From: Strongyloides papillosus
Taxonomy: Eukaryota; Nematoda; Chromadorea; Rhabditida; Strongyloididae
Direction of reading: 5' to 3'
DNA length: 64,000 nucleotides
Assembly: GCA_005656395.1 (NCBI GenBank)
Contig: SRSI01000010.1
Span: forward strand, 1,426,001-1,490,000
Shown here in pieces: positions 37,537 to 49,800 of this stretch. Every line of letters starts with the position of its first letter. Position 1 is the first letter of the stretch. The notes under the pieces were generated by a model. The model saw nothing but the letters and a program-made list of their open reading frames with translations, had not been told where the DNA came from and ran no database searches. The translations under genes and the position numbers were made by a program.

Positions 37537-39568
37537 AACAGAAAAGTTGTTGTTTCATTGTTTAATTACAAGTAAAGTGAACAGCTAAAGAACTCTTAAT
37601 ACTTTTGATAATAGGAAATGTAATTTTTTGTCATTATTTGTGTGAGTCTGAATAAAGACTTGATTACGTTGTTCAGAATAAAATATTACTTTTAAAATTT
37701 TTAATAAAAACTTTTATTATTACCTCAATTGTCCTTAACATGTGTTGTTTTAAGGATCTCGGAGCAAGAAGATGTTGACGGTTTTTTCTCACGTTATTTG
37801 CAATTTTAAATTTTCTTCGTGCTCTTTATTTTCTTCTTATAAATAATATAGTTATATTTCAAATTTTCCTTATAATTATATTGTTTTCTAGTATTTTCTT
37901 TATTATTTTATCATATTTAATGGTGATGTATAGATATATATGGAAGCTATTATAATATGTTAATAGTTCTTAATATGTTCATAAGGAAATTTAGATCATC
38001 TTCATTTGGCGGCGCCATTTGAATGAAAGTAGTGAAAATGAATTTATTGTTATTATATTAAAACGGCTAGAAATTCAAAGAAAATATTTATTCTATTTTT
38101 TCTATCATAAGCTATTTATACTTTTAGCTACATTTTTGTATTATACATTTTTAGTCAATTAACTTTTATAATATTTTTATAATTGGTTTGTTAAGACATA
38201 CTAAACTCAAGTTTCCCTACAATTTCAAGTTTTTAAGTGTTTTTATTATTACTATATATAAGAAATAATTTCTTGTTACCCACGCAATTATGATATGTCG
38301 GAAAGGTATTTTGTTTCATTTTGACTATTGATAATATAACTATTGTTTATAAAATAAATAACTTTTTGTTTCTTATTTAATTCTTTTAGAAAATTTACTT
38401 ACTTATTTATGGTAACTGTTTTCTTAAGATAATCTTTCAATACTACTTAATGTAGTTATTTTTGATATGTCGTTAGGAAACTTTTAACAATGAATTTATC
38501 GTTCTTCATTGACTATTTATTTAATGTTTTTCTAACTATTTAAATGGTTGTCATAAAACATTAATGTGAATATTTTGGCTAAATGTCTGAATTAATTTAT
38601 TTTAGTAAAATAAAATGCATTAAAATTGATAAGAATTAACGTAATAAATTTGTATAATCTTTTTAAATCACCGTATAAGAGATTTTGGAAGAAATTAAAG
38701 TGCTATATAAATTATAAAGTAATTATCTTGACTTCTTATAAACTACAATAGTGTTATTCTTAGCATAGAGTGTTATTCTTAATTCATAAAAACGTCCGCA
38801 ATTGCATTTTAAAAATATATTATGTTTCCGTAAAATAAGGTGAATATAAAATTATTAATCGTGTTAACAGGTTCTTGTTAAAGAAATCGACATGTCGGCT
38901 ATTGTCTTTTGATTGTAAGCTATAAAATTGATAAGTAAAACTGTATCCTGACTGTTGACTTGATTTATTATTACTAAACTTTTTATTTAAATCTTTTGAT
39001 AGGATGAGTACAAACAATTTCATTAATCCAGCCTCTATTTAATCTTAGAAATTTATAATTTTTACCCTCTAAAGTTAATCATAACTCTTCATTTATTATA
39101 TAAAATTGAGATATTCTCATAATAAATAAGAGCTTTTGTTAATGTTTTATAGATAATAACTAAGTGTTAAACTAAATTAATTTTTATCTATTGGCATTTA
39201 TTATAATTGTTTTATTAAAACTACATATCTATTTTAGAAATAAAAAGATTAAGTATAATTATTTAATAATATATATTTAAATAAAACTTATTGGAAACTA
39301 TAAAGGTAATTAATCATTTAAATTATATTTTTTTAACAAAAAGATTATTTTTAAAGCATTATACAAGGATGCTAAGTATTTATATATCACTTTGACATGA
39401 AATTTATAATCAACAGATCATTAATATAATGCTAATACTACTATATCTCTAATAAAGTATTTTAATTTTTTCTAGGTTATCATATTTTTATTTAAAGTGT
39501 TATACTAAATTTAATTTTTTTTTGTAAGAACACCATTTAAATGGTTATAAGTGTTAAAAAGATAAGAA
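37537..39568. other. Intergenic region upstream of the Ig-domain gene
   Basis: About 2 kb of AT-rich sequence with no convincing gene on either strand. It probably includes the promoter of the neuronal-type Ig gene that follows. Confidence 0.5.
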
Positions 39569-42404
39569 ATGATATTTATACTTACTCTTTTGACTTTTGT
39601 TTTATCTACTGGTAAGTTTAAAATAATTAAAAACTTTTTAAAATTTATTATTATGATATTTCAATTATGATATCAAATTTTGGTTTCATAATGAAATCAT
39701 CTCTTTATATAAAATTAATCATTTTATCATTGAAAACTTGATTCTCAGGAGATTGAAAAGATTATACATAATTTGCTAAAATCCCAACCAATGATTATAT
39801 GAATAAAAATAAAATGTTTGTCATATAACTAATCAAAATTTTCTATATACATATAGAAGCTATTCATTATGTTATATTTATTTTTATATGTTATCCATCT
39901 CTGGTTAGAATCATCAAATGCCATAGAAATAGTAAAAAAAATTTATTTGTAATTATTACTGCCTTTAAGTTTGATTAGTTTAATAACAAAATGTAAAAGA
40001 AGTCAATTTATATTTTGTTAAAGCTTATAAAGATAAAATATGGGATGTTTATAAGAGAGATATATTAAATAAATGAAATAATAATAGAGAAAGAGAAAGA
40101 TAAATGAATTGTAGTTGTTGAGGATAAGGATATTTAAAATAGTTACAATTGTATGTCATTTCCATATTTGATATTCTGATTTTTATAATTTTGTACATTT
40201 TTCTAACATACTAGCACATCTATATAATACTTTTTTAAAAACAGTTATATTTTTATGGAAATGAGATTCAATGCTTCTGAAAGTACATTACTAATGTTTC
40301 CAACGTTAGTGTGTCAAATTTTCAATGGTCTGTTAAAATTAATAAACATTATATTTTTACATGTAATTCTTACCATTCGATCTTTATAGTTTGCGTTAAA
40401 TCTCCAACACCATATTTTTACCATGGAACAATGAAAAATGTTACCTCTGTTCAAGGATCTGATATTTCGATTTCATGTTTAATTGGGGATATAGGAAAAC
40501 ACATGGTAGCATTTATTAAAGATGAAACACCTCCAAGATTAATTGCTTTTGATGATAGAGTAATTTTTTAATATACTTAATTTGACAATGTAAAATTTTT
40601 AGGTATTTAAACAAAGAGAAAAATATGAAATTATACCCCGTGTGAATAATAAAGAATGGATATTGAAAATTAAAAATGCTCAAGTATGTTAAATAATTTT
40701 TTCTCTATTAAAAAAATGTTTTAGGCGGATGATTCAGGTGGTTACATTTGCCAAGTGAATACAGATCCTGTTATAACTAAAACCTCATATGTTAACCTTA
40801 GAGGTAAGTATTTTTTTAGTTAAAAATTTCTATTATTTATTATTTGCAAAGAAACTAAATATCATTTCAAATATATTATTTCAATATACATAAGTATTAG
40901 AATGAAGTTATTTTTATTTATATATTATTTTAATAGTACTTATAGTAATGATTTATAATTTTTCTTATAGTTCCCCCTATTGTATCAAGATCATCCACAC
41001 CTGCAGCCGTTGAAATTCGAGAAGGTCATAACGTAACACTTGTTTGTGAAGCCCATGGTAATCCTCCGCCAACAATTGTATGGAGAAGAGCTGATAAACA
41101 ATTGATCAGATTTAATGGTGCTACTGGTTATGGATGTAAGTGATTTCTTTATTTTTAAATATTTTGTATCTTTTAAGCTTCTGTTTTTAATGGTTCATCA
41201 TTAGAATTAATTAGAGTGTCTCGAAAACATATGAGTGAATATATCTGTTTAGCTTCCAATGGTGTGCCACCAGATGAGTCTTGGACGGTCAAATTACATG
41301 TTACGTGTAAGTATACTTTGACAATTTTAAAAAAATTCTTTTCTTTATTTTAGTTCCTCCGATTGTATTACCACAATCGCCAGTTGTTGAAGCTATTAGC
41401 GGTTCTTTTATTAGACTTGTTTGTAATGTTGAAGCCTGGCCAAAAGGAGAATTAAAGTGGGAATTTAATGGGCAAGAGTTGTTTGAAAATGACAAAATTA
41501 TTATGGTAAAATTTTAAATTCTATTATTATATTTAGATGAACAAAAGTTTTTACTTTATTTTTAACCACTATAATTACTTTAAAAGAGAATTATTATGTT
41601 AATAATAAATTTTATACAATTTTAGGATCAATCTGTTGAAGAACGTTATCGTAATGTTTACATTCTTGAAATACGAGAACTCAATTATGCTGATTTTGGA
41701 GTATATAAATGTATTGTAACAAATGACTATGGTAGAGGATCGGGAGAAATTCAATTAATAGAAGCTCCAGTAAGGCCTGAAGATAACTTCATTACAGAAG
41801 GTATGTTTTATATTTGATTAACGATAATGCCTATTAACAAAAATTAACAAATGCTTATAAATAATATTACAATGTAACTAAATTTTCTCCATATAAAAAT
41901 TTAAGGTTCAGCATTTTCTTCAGAAGATGATGAAGATTCTTACCACAATTTAAGATTAATATTTCCTACAAAAAATAATCATAGTCTAATTGATTTAGAT
42001 AAAAAAAAGGATGGTCGTTATGATATTATTAAACCAACAGATAATGATAATTCTGTTTACTCCGCCATACCACTATATAAATTTGTTTCATATCCTCCAC
42101 CAACATCATCTGTTTCAAATATTTTAAAATCCGACCAAAAAAGAACATTATATGAAATAATAAAAGGCATGAAATATTCTTAATATATATGCTTTTGTAT
42201 TGTTGCGTAAATAAAAAGTTATTGCTTGCCATATTAAGCATTAATTATTTTGTCTAAATATTATTAATTTCAGAATTAATTAGAGGAACAAGAGGAAGTT
42301 CATCAGCATCATCATTCAAAATAATTACTAATAATGCCTCTATATTCTCCTTTTATACACTTTTTATAATTTTCTCAACAACATTTTTTCAATTAAACAA
42401 TTAG
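39569..42404 (+). CDS. RIG-5 / DIP-IgLON-like three-Ig cell adhesion protein
   Basis: Predicted neuronal cell-surface recognition protein. Common exons: 39569-39611, 40390-40559, 40603-40683, 40725-40803, 40971-41135, 41178-41306, 41354-41505, 41626-41800. The first exon codes a 15-residue signal peptide (MIFILTLLTFVLSTG) spliced across a 778-nt intron. Ig1 has ISCLI...GGYICQVNTDP, with VAFIKD in place of the usual Trp strand. Ig2 has TLVCEAHGNPPP-x-x-VWRR and YICLASNG. Ig3 has RLVCNVEA, LKWEF and YKCIVTNDYG. Two endings fit the same donor phase: exon 41906-42183 (423 residues, polar, no anchor) or exon 42274-42404 (374 residues, ending in a Ser/Asn spacer and hydrophobic tail like a GPI signal). 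An AATAAA at about 42210 could serve the first. Family known from fly DIPs and nematode RIG-5. Confidence 0.85.
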
Positions 42405-43258
42405 TATCAAACAAAATGTCAATACAAGCGGGAAATTATATACTTTTTACATATATGTCAAATTATTATTTTGTAAATAATAGATTTTTTTTATAATAAT
42501 TAATATAATAAATTTTTTTTAAAACTCGTTATATTATTTAGATATATTTATATGTACTAATAAATTCGGATATTATATTAAGAATATTGTCTTATAATTT
42601 AAGAATTTACTTTATAAACGTTTTATTTAATTGGGTATGATCTTTTAGAAATTAATCATCTAGATATAAATTGTACAAATTAAAGTAGTAAAATAATTTT
42701 TTGATAGTCTTAATACAATAAATTTTATTAGTGTTTACAATGTTTTTATTTATCTATTAATCAAACAAATTAAGCTTTACTTTTTTAAGTATCATTCTTA
42801 ATAATACTTTAAAAAATTGCATAATATTGTTGTTTTATTACATTGTTTACAAACTTTCACACACTTTTCATTTGAAGTATTGTATTAATTTAATAATCAA
42901 ATATTCAAAGGTGACCGAATTATTATTTTGCCCACCTACAGATAAAATAAACTTAAAATCGAATAATTAAACCCTGCATGAGATTAAGAATATTCCACCA
43001 ATAGCAACTTTAATCCATGTTACTTTTTATACAATCACACATCTGCTATTATAAATTTCTTTTTACATTTACTTATTGAACATTCCACATGTACTTATAT
43101 ATATTTATTACAGATTAGACATTTTTCGGCATCATCAGCTGCATTTACAACAAGCATTTAAAATACTTTATAGTCGTCATATTTCACTACATACATCACT
43201 CAATTATTCATTTTCTGACCCGTTAATGTACAATTGAATCATTCATCCTAACCTCAAT
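42405..43258. other. Intergenic region
   Basis: AT-rich, no gene seen. It separates the Ig gene from the four-pass membrane protein gene on the same strand. Confidence 0.5.
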
Positions 43259-44498
43259 ATGTCTACTACTCCATCTACTCTACTCTTTGATGAAACACCA
43301 TCTCAAAATATTAATTTATTATTACAATCAACACCAATTTCTTCGGCATTAAAATCTTTTCATGCTAATCAAAAACAATCCATTCTTACACCATCATTAA
43401 ATGAATTTTCTCAATCATCTCAGGTAAGCTTTTATAAAGCAAAATATAATTAATTTTTTTATTAAAACAAAATCAGTAAAATTAATTTATCATGTTTTAG
43501 AGTAATACACCAATAATACGAAGGCCAGTCAGTCATTATACAACTTTGCCAATTAATTCTCTATTTTACCAGAATAATCAGTTATCGGTGCCAGCATCCC
43601 TAAGACAATCAACCATATCAAATAATATTCTGCCTGAAACACATTGTGATAATTCTAACATAAATACTGTTAATTCAATAAAGCAACCATTATCAACTAC
43701 TTCCGATGCAATAAGTAATAATAATTCATTTGAACCCGATACTGAACCCATTAAATCTAATAATCATTTAACTAAAAATTGTCAATCACCTAAAATAAAA
43801 AAAATGTTTAGGCGTAAAATAAATGTGTATAAAAAAATCAAGGCAACATACAATATTTTATTGTTAGTTATCTTTGTTTCTTGTATATCTATTACAGTTT
43901 CAACTTTAAGAATTGACAGTTTTATCTCAAATCTTCCAAAATCACCAGAGAGAGTTGCTAATAATCAAAGACACCAATTTGAATATGGTTTTTGGACAAT
44001 GGCATTTGTAACAACTTTATTTCACCTTATGATTTCCGTTACATTATTAATCATTTGCTTGATACACCTTTATTGTGCTTACTCAATCACAAAAAACTTA
44101 ACATTTCCTGAGGAAGAGTAAGTATTTTTTTTATAATTATAATTTTTTTTTCATTTATTAGAGTTCTTTTATATCTCAATTCAACAGCTGTTTGGAGGAA
44201 TATAATGGTATATTTTTATCTTGTTTCACTAATGTTTTCAATTATAACTAACACATGTTTTATTTTTGTAATACCAACAAATATTGGTATGTATTCAAAA
44301 GGAACTATTTTAGCAACAGGGATATTCCTTTGTCTTTTTATTTTATTCGTGGCCTTTCATACACTTTTTAAATGGTGTAAAATAATAAAGGAAGATGAGG
44401 AACATTCCTATGATGAGAAATATAAATTCACAACATACTCACCGATATCAAAAGGATGTGATAAAATAGACATTAATAGTTTAAGTACACTTGTTTAA
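43259..44498 (+). CDS. Four-pass membrane protein, family not recognised
   Basis: Exons 43259-43423, 43501-44117 and 44162-44498; introns of 77 and 44 nt; 372 residues. The first 190 residues are a Ser/Asn/Thr/Pro-rich, probably cytosolic region ending in a basic patch (KIKKMFRRKINVYKKIK). Four hydrophobic helices follow: YNILLLVIFVSCISITV, a second at FWTMAFVTTLFHLMISVTLL continuing into IICLIHLY, a third at VYFYLVSLMFSIITNTCFIFV, and a fourth at TILATGIFLCLFILFVAF. The C-terminus is polar. The layout suits a tetraspan protein with a long cytosolic N-terminus. It lacks the CCG motif of tetraspanins, so it is not one. NUDC starts 201 nt downstream on the same strand, possibly in an operon. 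Confidence 0.75.
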
Positions 44499-44699
44499 AT
44501 ATATAGTTTTTTTTGTTCACAGTAAAATTTAATTTATCATAAACAATCTATAAATAAAGACGCGGTCATCATTATTTTTAAACAATTTATCCTTGATTTC
44601 ATGATTTTGTTTCTATAGTAACAAGTACTTAAGTGGACAAATATTATTTATAATATTTTATTTCTTATTTATTCCTAATTTTACTTTAGATTTTCGATA

Positions 44700-45688
44700 A
44701 TGGCTAATGAGAAATTTGATGGGATATTTTTATCGCTTGCTCAACAAATGGAAAATGGTATCCCAGAGTTATTCGATGTATTATTTAACTTTTTGTCACG
44801 TAAAACAGACTTTTTTACTGGGTCGTCTATTGAAAACGCAAAAGATATTGTTTTAAAGGCGTTTGAAAAGAATGCAGCCGAAGCTAAAAAGGTATCTTTA
44901 AATGTTAAAGTTTTTTATTATTGTATTTACAGATTGAAGAAAAGAATAGAAGAGAAAAAGCTGAAAAAGAAAGGAAACTTGCTGAAAGAAAAGCAGCACA
45001 AAAAGCTAAAGAGAATGAAGGATTTTCAAAAGTTCAAGAAATTACTGAGGAAGAGGCATTAGCTTTTGAAGAGGAACAAAGAAAATTGAAGGAACAGCAA
45101 AGTCAACCTGTAAAGGACAAGGATGATAATAATGATGATGATGACAATGAAGAAGATAAAAATAAATTAAAACCAAATAGTGGAAATGGATGTGATTTGG
45201 ATAAATATCAATGGACACAAACATTGGCTGAAATCGAAATAAGAATTCCTTTCAAAGTACCATTCCCATTAAAATCTAAAGATGTTGTCGTTGAATTTGG
45301 TAAGAAAAGTTTGAAAGTTGGTCTAAAAGGACATGAATTAGTAATTAACGGGGATCTTAAAGCTGAGGTAAAATTAGATGATTGTACATGGCTCCTTGAA
45401 GATAAAAAAACAGTTATTGTTACATTGTCCAAAGTACATAACATGGAGTGGTGGTCTCAATTGTTGGTAACTGACCCTGAAATCAATACTAAAAAGATTG
45501 TTCCTGAAAATTCAAAACTTTCAGATCTAGATGGTGAGACTAGAGCAATGGTCGAGAAAATGATGTATGATCAAAGACAAAAAGAGATGGGTTTACCAAC
45601 GTCAGATGAAAAGAAGAAACAAGACATTCTGAAAACCTTTATGAAGCAACACCCGGAAATGGATTTTTCTAAAGCTAAATTTTCATAA
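44700..45688 (+). CDS. Nuclear distribution protein NUDC (NUD-1 type)
   Basis: HSP90-linked chaperone for dynein/LIS1 function and mitotic spindle work. Exons 44700-44891 and 44933-45688 (41-nt intron); 315 residues. The N-terminal domain ([12 protein letters not shown]...[18 protein letters not shown]) is the NudC dimerisation unit. A charged coiled-coil (residues about 60-120) and an acidic linker of Asp runs follow. The CS/p23 domain starts at [16 protein letters not shown] and includes [14 protein letters not shown] and the [16 protein letters not shown] strands, then the conserved MEWWSQLL. The C-terminus has the NudC-specific [19 protein letters not shown] helix. A TACTTTAG acceptor lies 10 nt before the ATG. 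Confidence 0.96.
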
Positions 45689-45737
45689 TTATTTAATAAT
45701 AAACTTTATTTGTCTTCAGAATTTTCTGTCAATTTTT

Positions 45738-46197
45738 CTAATATCTTTTAATTTCTCTATTCTTTTTTCTTTGTTTTTTATTTCTTTCTTCCCTTTCTTT
45801 CTCCAACCGTTTTAATTGTTCAGAGTAACAATTTTCACCATTGAAGTGCCTATCTAATTCATGTTTTAATCTTTCAAATGCAATATCAATATTTTTCGAC
45901 AGTAATCTAGATTCATGTACTTTAACACTTACACCTGTACTCCTATGTTTTAAGTGTACGGCATTTTGAGCTGTATTTACTTTTTGACCTCCTGGACCCC
46001 AACCCGATATAAATTTCTATAAAAATTCAAGGGAAATACATAAAATGGAAATTTACCATATCACAATCTTCTGCTGTAAAAGATGGGAAAACATAGTCTT
46101 TTAATGTCTGTTTTGAAGATACAACTCGCAAACAATGGTAAGGACTTCCACGTGACTTACAATAATTTAAACCGCATTTAAATAAAGATGTTAACAT
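45738..46197 (-). CDS. Mitochondrial release-factor-like protein (MTRFR / C12orf65 type)
   Basis: Predicted mitochondrial ribosome-rescue factor. Exons 46197-46057 and 46016-45738 (40-nt intron, phase 0); 139 residues. The N-terminus is basic and lacks acids for 20 residues, as in an import signal. The GGQ motif that triggers peptidyl-tRNA hydrolysis is intact in FISGWGPGGQKVNTAQNAV, followed by the family phrase VHLKHRSTGVSVKVHESRL. The tail is a long Lys/Arg/Glu helix (KRLEKEREERNKKQRKK) of the kind that enters the ribosomal mRNA channel. There is no codon-recognition domain, which separates it from ordinary release factors; ICT1 is the main alternative. It is convergent with NUDC and divergent from LSM4 (118 bp between start codons). 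Confidence 0.85.
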
Positions 46198-46315
46198 TTA
46201 TGGTAAATTAAATATATCCAAGTTATACTTTCAAACAGACATCTACAAAATTTTGGAGAAGTGTCCTCGTATTTTTAAAGTTTTTAATTTTATTTTGAAA
46301 TTACTAATTTGAACC
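46198..46315. promoter_or_regulatory. Compact bidirectional promoter, MTRFR and LSM4
   Basis: Only 118 bp separate the divergent start codons of a mitochondrial rescue factor and LSM4, so both promoters and 5' UTRs must fit here. No TATA-like or other element was singled out. Confidence 0.5.
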
Positions 46316-46764
46316 ATGGTTGTAAGTTTTACCATTTGAAACGTTATGTGATGTATTTATAGCTACCACAATCTCTTCTTCGATCTGCTCAAAATCATCC
46401 AATGCTTATTGAATTAAAAAATGGAGAAACATATAATGGTCATTTAGCAACTTGTGATTCTTGGATGAATATTCACTTGAAAGATGCAATTTGTACATCA
46501 AAAGATGGTGATAAATTCGTCAAGTATCCAGAAGTTCTAATAAGAGGCTCAACTGTGAAGTACATTCGAATTCCTGAGGAAGTTGTTGATCTTGTCAAAA
46601 AAGAAGCAGAAGAGGCTAGAAAACAACAAAAAGATAACAAGAAGTTTAAAAAACAATGGAATAACAGAGGAGGAGGTCATAACCAAAGAGGAGGAATTCA
46701 AAAAAGTAGCGGAAATCAAAGAAATAACAGAGGTGGTAGAGGGAATTTCCAAAACCGTAATTAA
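46316..46764 (+). CDS. LSM4, U6 snRNA-associated Sm-like protein
   Basis: Subunit of the LSM2-8 ring (U6 snRNA) and the LSM1-7 ring (mRNA decay). The first coding exon is only 46316-46321 (Met-Val), then a 41-nt intron and exon 46363-46764; 135 residues. The Sm1 motif is [21 protein letters not shown] and the Sm2 motif [12 protein letters not shown], nearly identical to other LSM4 proteins. The C-terminus is an Arg/Gly/Asn-rich tail (RGG repeats) typical of LSM4 and a likely methylation and RNA-body targeting site. Starting inside exon 2 would lose the conserved LPQSLL segment, so the two-codon exon is preferred. NSUN4 follows after 132 nt, so the two are probably one operon. Confidence 0.95.
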
Positions 46765-46896
46765 GTGATTTAATCTTGTATTTATTTCTTTCTAATAAAA
46801 TTTCTTTGAAATCTAATGTTTTGTTACAGGTCGAAGTTCCTTTAAATTTTATTTTTATAAATTATATAACCATATTAATATGTATATAAATCGTAG

Positions 46897-49800
46897 ATGT
46901 CTTTTTTAATATCTTCAAGATTTAGGCTTTTAAAAAGCCATATTTATTTAAGTACTACATTGCGCGATAAAAGTGGAAAGTTTAAAACTAAGATAGCTAA
47001 AACTAGTCAACTCAAAACACCGACAATGATGGCATTAGATCACTTTGATTTTTACTATGGCCCTATGTTTGACAAAAGTTGGCCTTCTGTTAGACTTGGT
47101 CTTACAACTCCAAATAGTTTTGTTGCAGTTATTAACAATTTTAGCGATGAATGTAGCATAAATGAGGCAACTATTAAAAATTTAGGAACTATTAATCTTA
47201 TTGATCAACTAACAAAGGGAATGAATACTGCATCAGAAAGATTGCAAAAGAAAAAAGAACTGGCAGAGAAAAAACTTCCCACTAACAATAGTATTGATGA
47301 AAGTTTAGACCATCAAGAAAATCAAATAAATGTAAGTATATATAAATCTTTTGAGAATTCGTTCACCCGGTGAATTAATAACTAATAACAATAAGCCACC
47401 ATGCTGACGAATTCTAAAGATATATATTTCCCCTTCTATAAAACACAGTGTACTTAAGTCAGTATCACGCGCGTTTGTCTACCCGGTGAATTTGTTATTA
47501 ACTAAATTCAGCAAGTAGCAAACCCGAGTGACAATAACAACAAACTAAATTTACTGCAACATCCCATGAGCATCTGATATCCCGGTGAGTAATACTGCAA
47601 ATTAGTCATCGGTGATTCAAACGCTAATGGAATGTCAGAATACATTAAAATAGAAAAATAACCACTTCAAATTGTTTACTAAAGAAGTGAAATCGCTAGA
47701 CTTCCCAATAATTTAAATCCTCTTTTGGTTTCCACTGAATTACAAAGTCGCCAAACTTTGTGGAAATTAAAAGTCTGTTCATATGAGAAAGAGAGCCTCC
47801 GTGATGTAATTCTCCTCTGACCAAGTAAAACAAAAACTGATGAATTTATCGAGACATTCTATACTTATATACATAAGCAAGGTCAAATTAGGCGTAAACA
47901 ACAATGGCACATATGATTGCTGTAGGAGGATACTTTTTTTATATTTACATGAGTAATGATTGTTTTATTAACTATAATTAGAGAGTTATTCTAACTTAGC
48001 TTGTTTTAAAACGAACGAGAATGTTTTATGGCTACAATCATAAAAACGAATTTGAGATAAGATATCGAAGTGTATCTTTCGATAGTAGAATTTATTACAC
48101 AAAAAGATAGAAAATTACAGAATATTATGTTTGATTTAAGTTTTTATCAAGTATTGATCAAAATTTTGATTTTAGGATGTGTCAAATAACATTGATATAA
48201 GATCTGAAGCTGGATTACACGAATTTACGCAGTCTTCTGATACCTTTATTGTTGGAGACTTGCAAACTGGAAAAGAGGAAAATAAAAATGTAGATATTAA
48301 GTAAGTTAGTAAAATAAAATTTTTTTAATTTTACTTCAAAAATAACTATGTTAAAAATTACTTTTATATTTCATAATATTGGAAGTTGATATATTTTGAA
48401 TATGATATTATTATTTTATAGCAAAGTGGAATTCCTAAGTGCCAAAACTAACGATATCTTGTTTCGCAACTCGGAATTCCAGTTTGCCACTTAATTATAC
48501 TTTAATAATAACTTATTTTGTCAAACTAAATTAGAGTCCCATGGTGCCAAAGCTATATAAGTATGCATTGTCAACCTGGGCTCCAGTTCAGTCAAACAAA
48601 CCATAGGTAATGTTGTTTCTCGACAAATAAAATGGCTTTAGCTACCATACTCTGAAATGATACCTTTAGAAATGAAATGTTTTGTAAATAGCTTCCTATA
48701 TTTTTATATTGTTATATATTAATTGCTCCTAATGACTATTTATGGTTAAAGCTTTATCCTTACATGCGACTTTGCTATAATGTTAATTAATTTTTTTTAT
48801 GGCTTCCATTAAAATAGATATCTGAATTAAATATTAAAGAGGATATTTTTATATTATAGTATTAAACTGATATAGAAAAGATTTGAAGAAGATAATATGG
48901 ATTCTAAGACGAAGATAAACTAATAAATAAGATGCATATTTTGAAAAAATAATTTAATTGAAAAATAATGTGAATACAGAAAACTTTATCTTATATATCT
49001 TGTATGTATCACACCATGAAGTAGGTTGAAAATTGAAGCGTATCCTAAAAAATCCAAAGGCAATTTCACATGATTTTTTTTTTATCTGCTTTAAGTAATT
49101 TTTTAGCAATTATACTTATGTGTCATAACTTTAAGCTCATCTGAATTTAATATATTGACATTAAAAGATACGACTAGTGTCTTTCACATCTTTACAAATT
49201 ACGATTATGGTTGAAGGGCACTAATTGAAAGATTAATTATTTAATAATATCTATTAATCATATTTCGGCTTCTCATAAATTGTCAAATCTTTTTTTGTAT
49301 ACCCGTCATAAAGAAGTTTTACTAAAGATTGATTATAAGTTTTGATTACGTGAATATATAGTTAGATATATAATTTCCCTGATTTATCAATATGTTGTGA
49401 TAAAATTATACAATTATTAACTTTATTGTCTTTAAGTATATAAAAAGAATTGGAAAAATCGTTCGGATTTTTACAGAGCTGATAAATGTAAAGTGATAAT
49501 TTTTCAGTCTAAGCAAAATCCAATATAATATTTATTTCAATGTGAATTTAAAGAAAAAATAGTAATTTAAATTATTACTGTTTTTAAAAAATTCATACAT
49601 TTAAAGTAAATTAAATAAAAAACTATTTATTTTTATATTTTATTATAGAATCACGGGACTAGAAGGCCAATATGACACTCTTCCCACTAAAGAAGATTTT
49701 ATATATTATCCAAGAAGTTTGAAAATTTATTCTTATCCAAGAGGTGCTTTAATGGATTACCCCGCACCATTGAGAGATAAAAAACAAATAAGTGGGTGGT

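Noticed and set aside
38820..39023. 67-codon minus-strand frame
   Set aside because: Short, polar and AT-driven; no supporting splice sites or family match.
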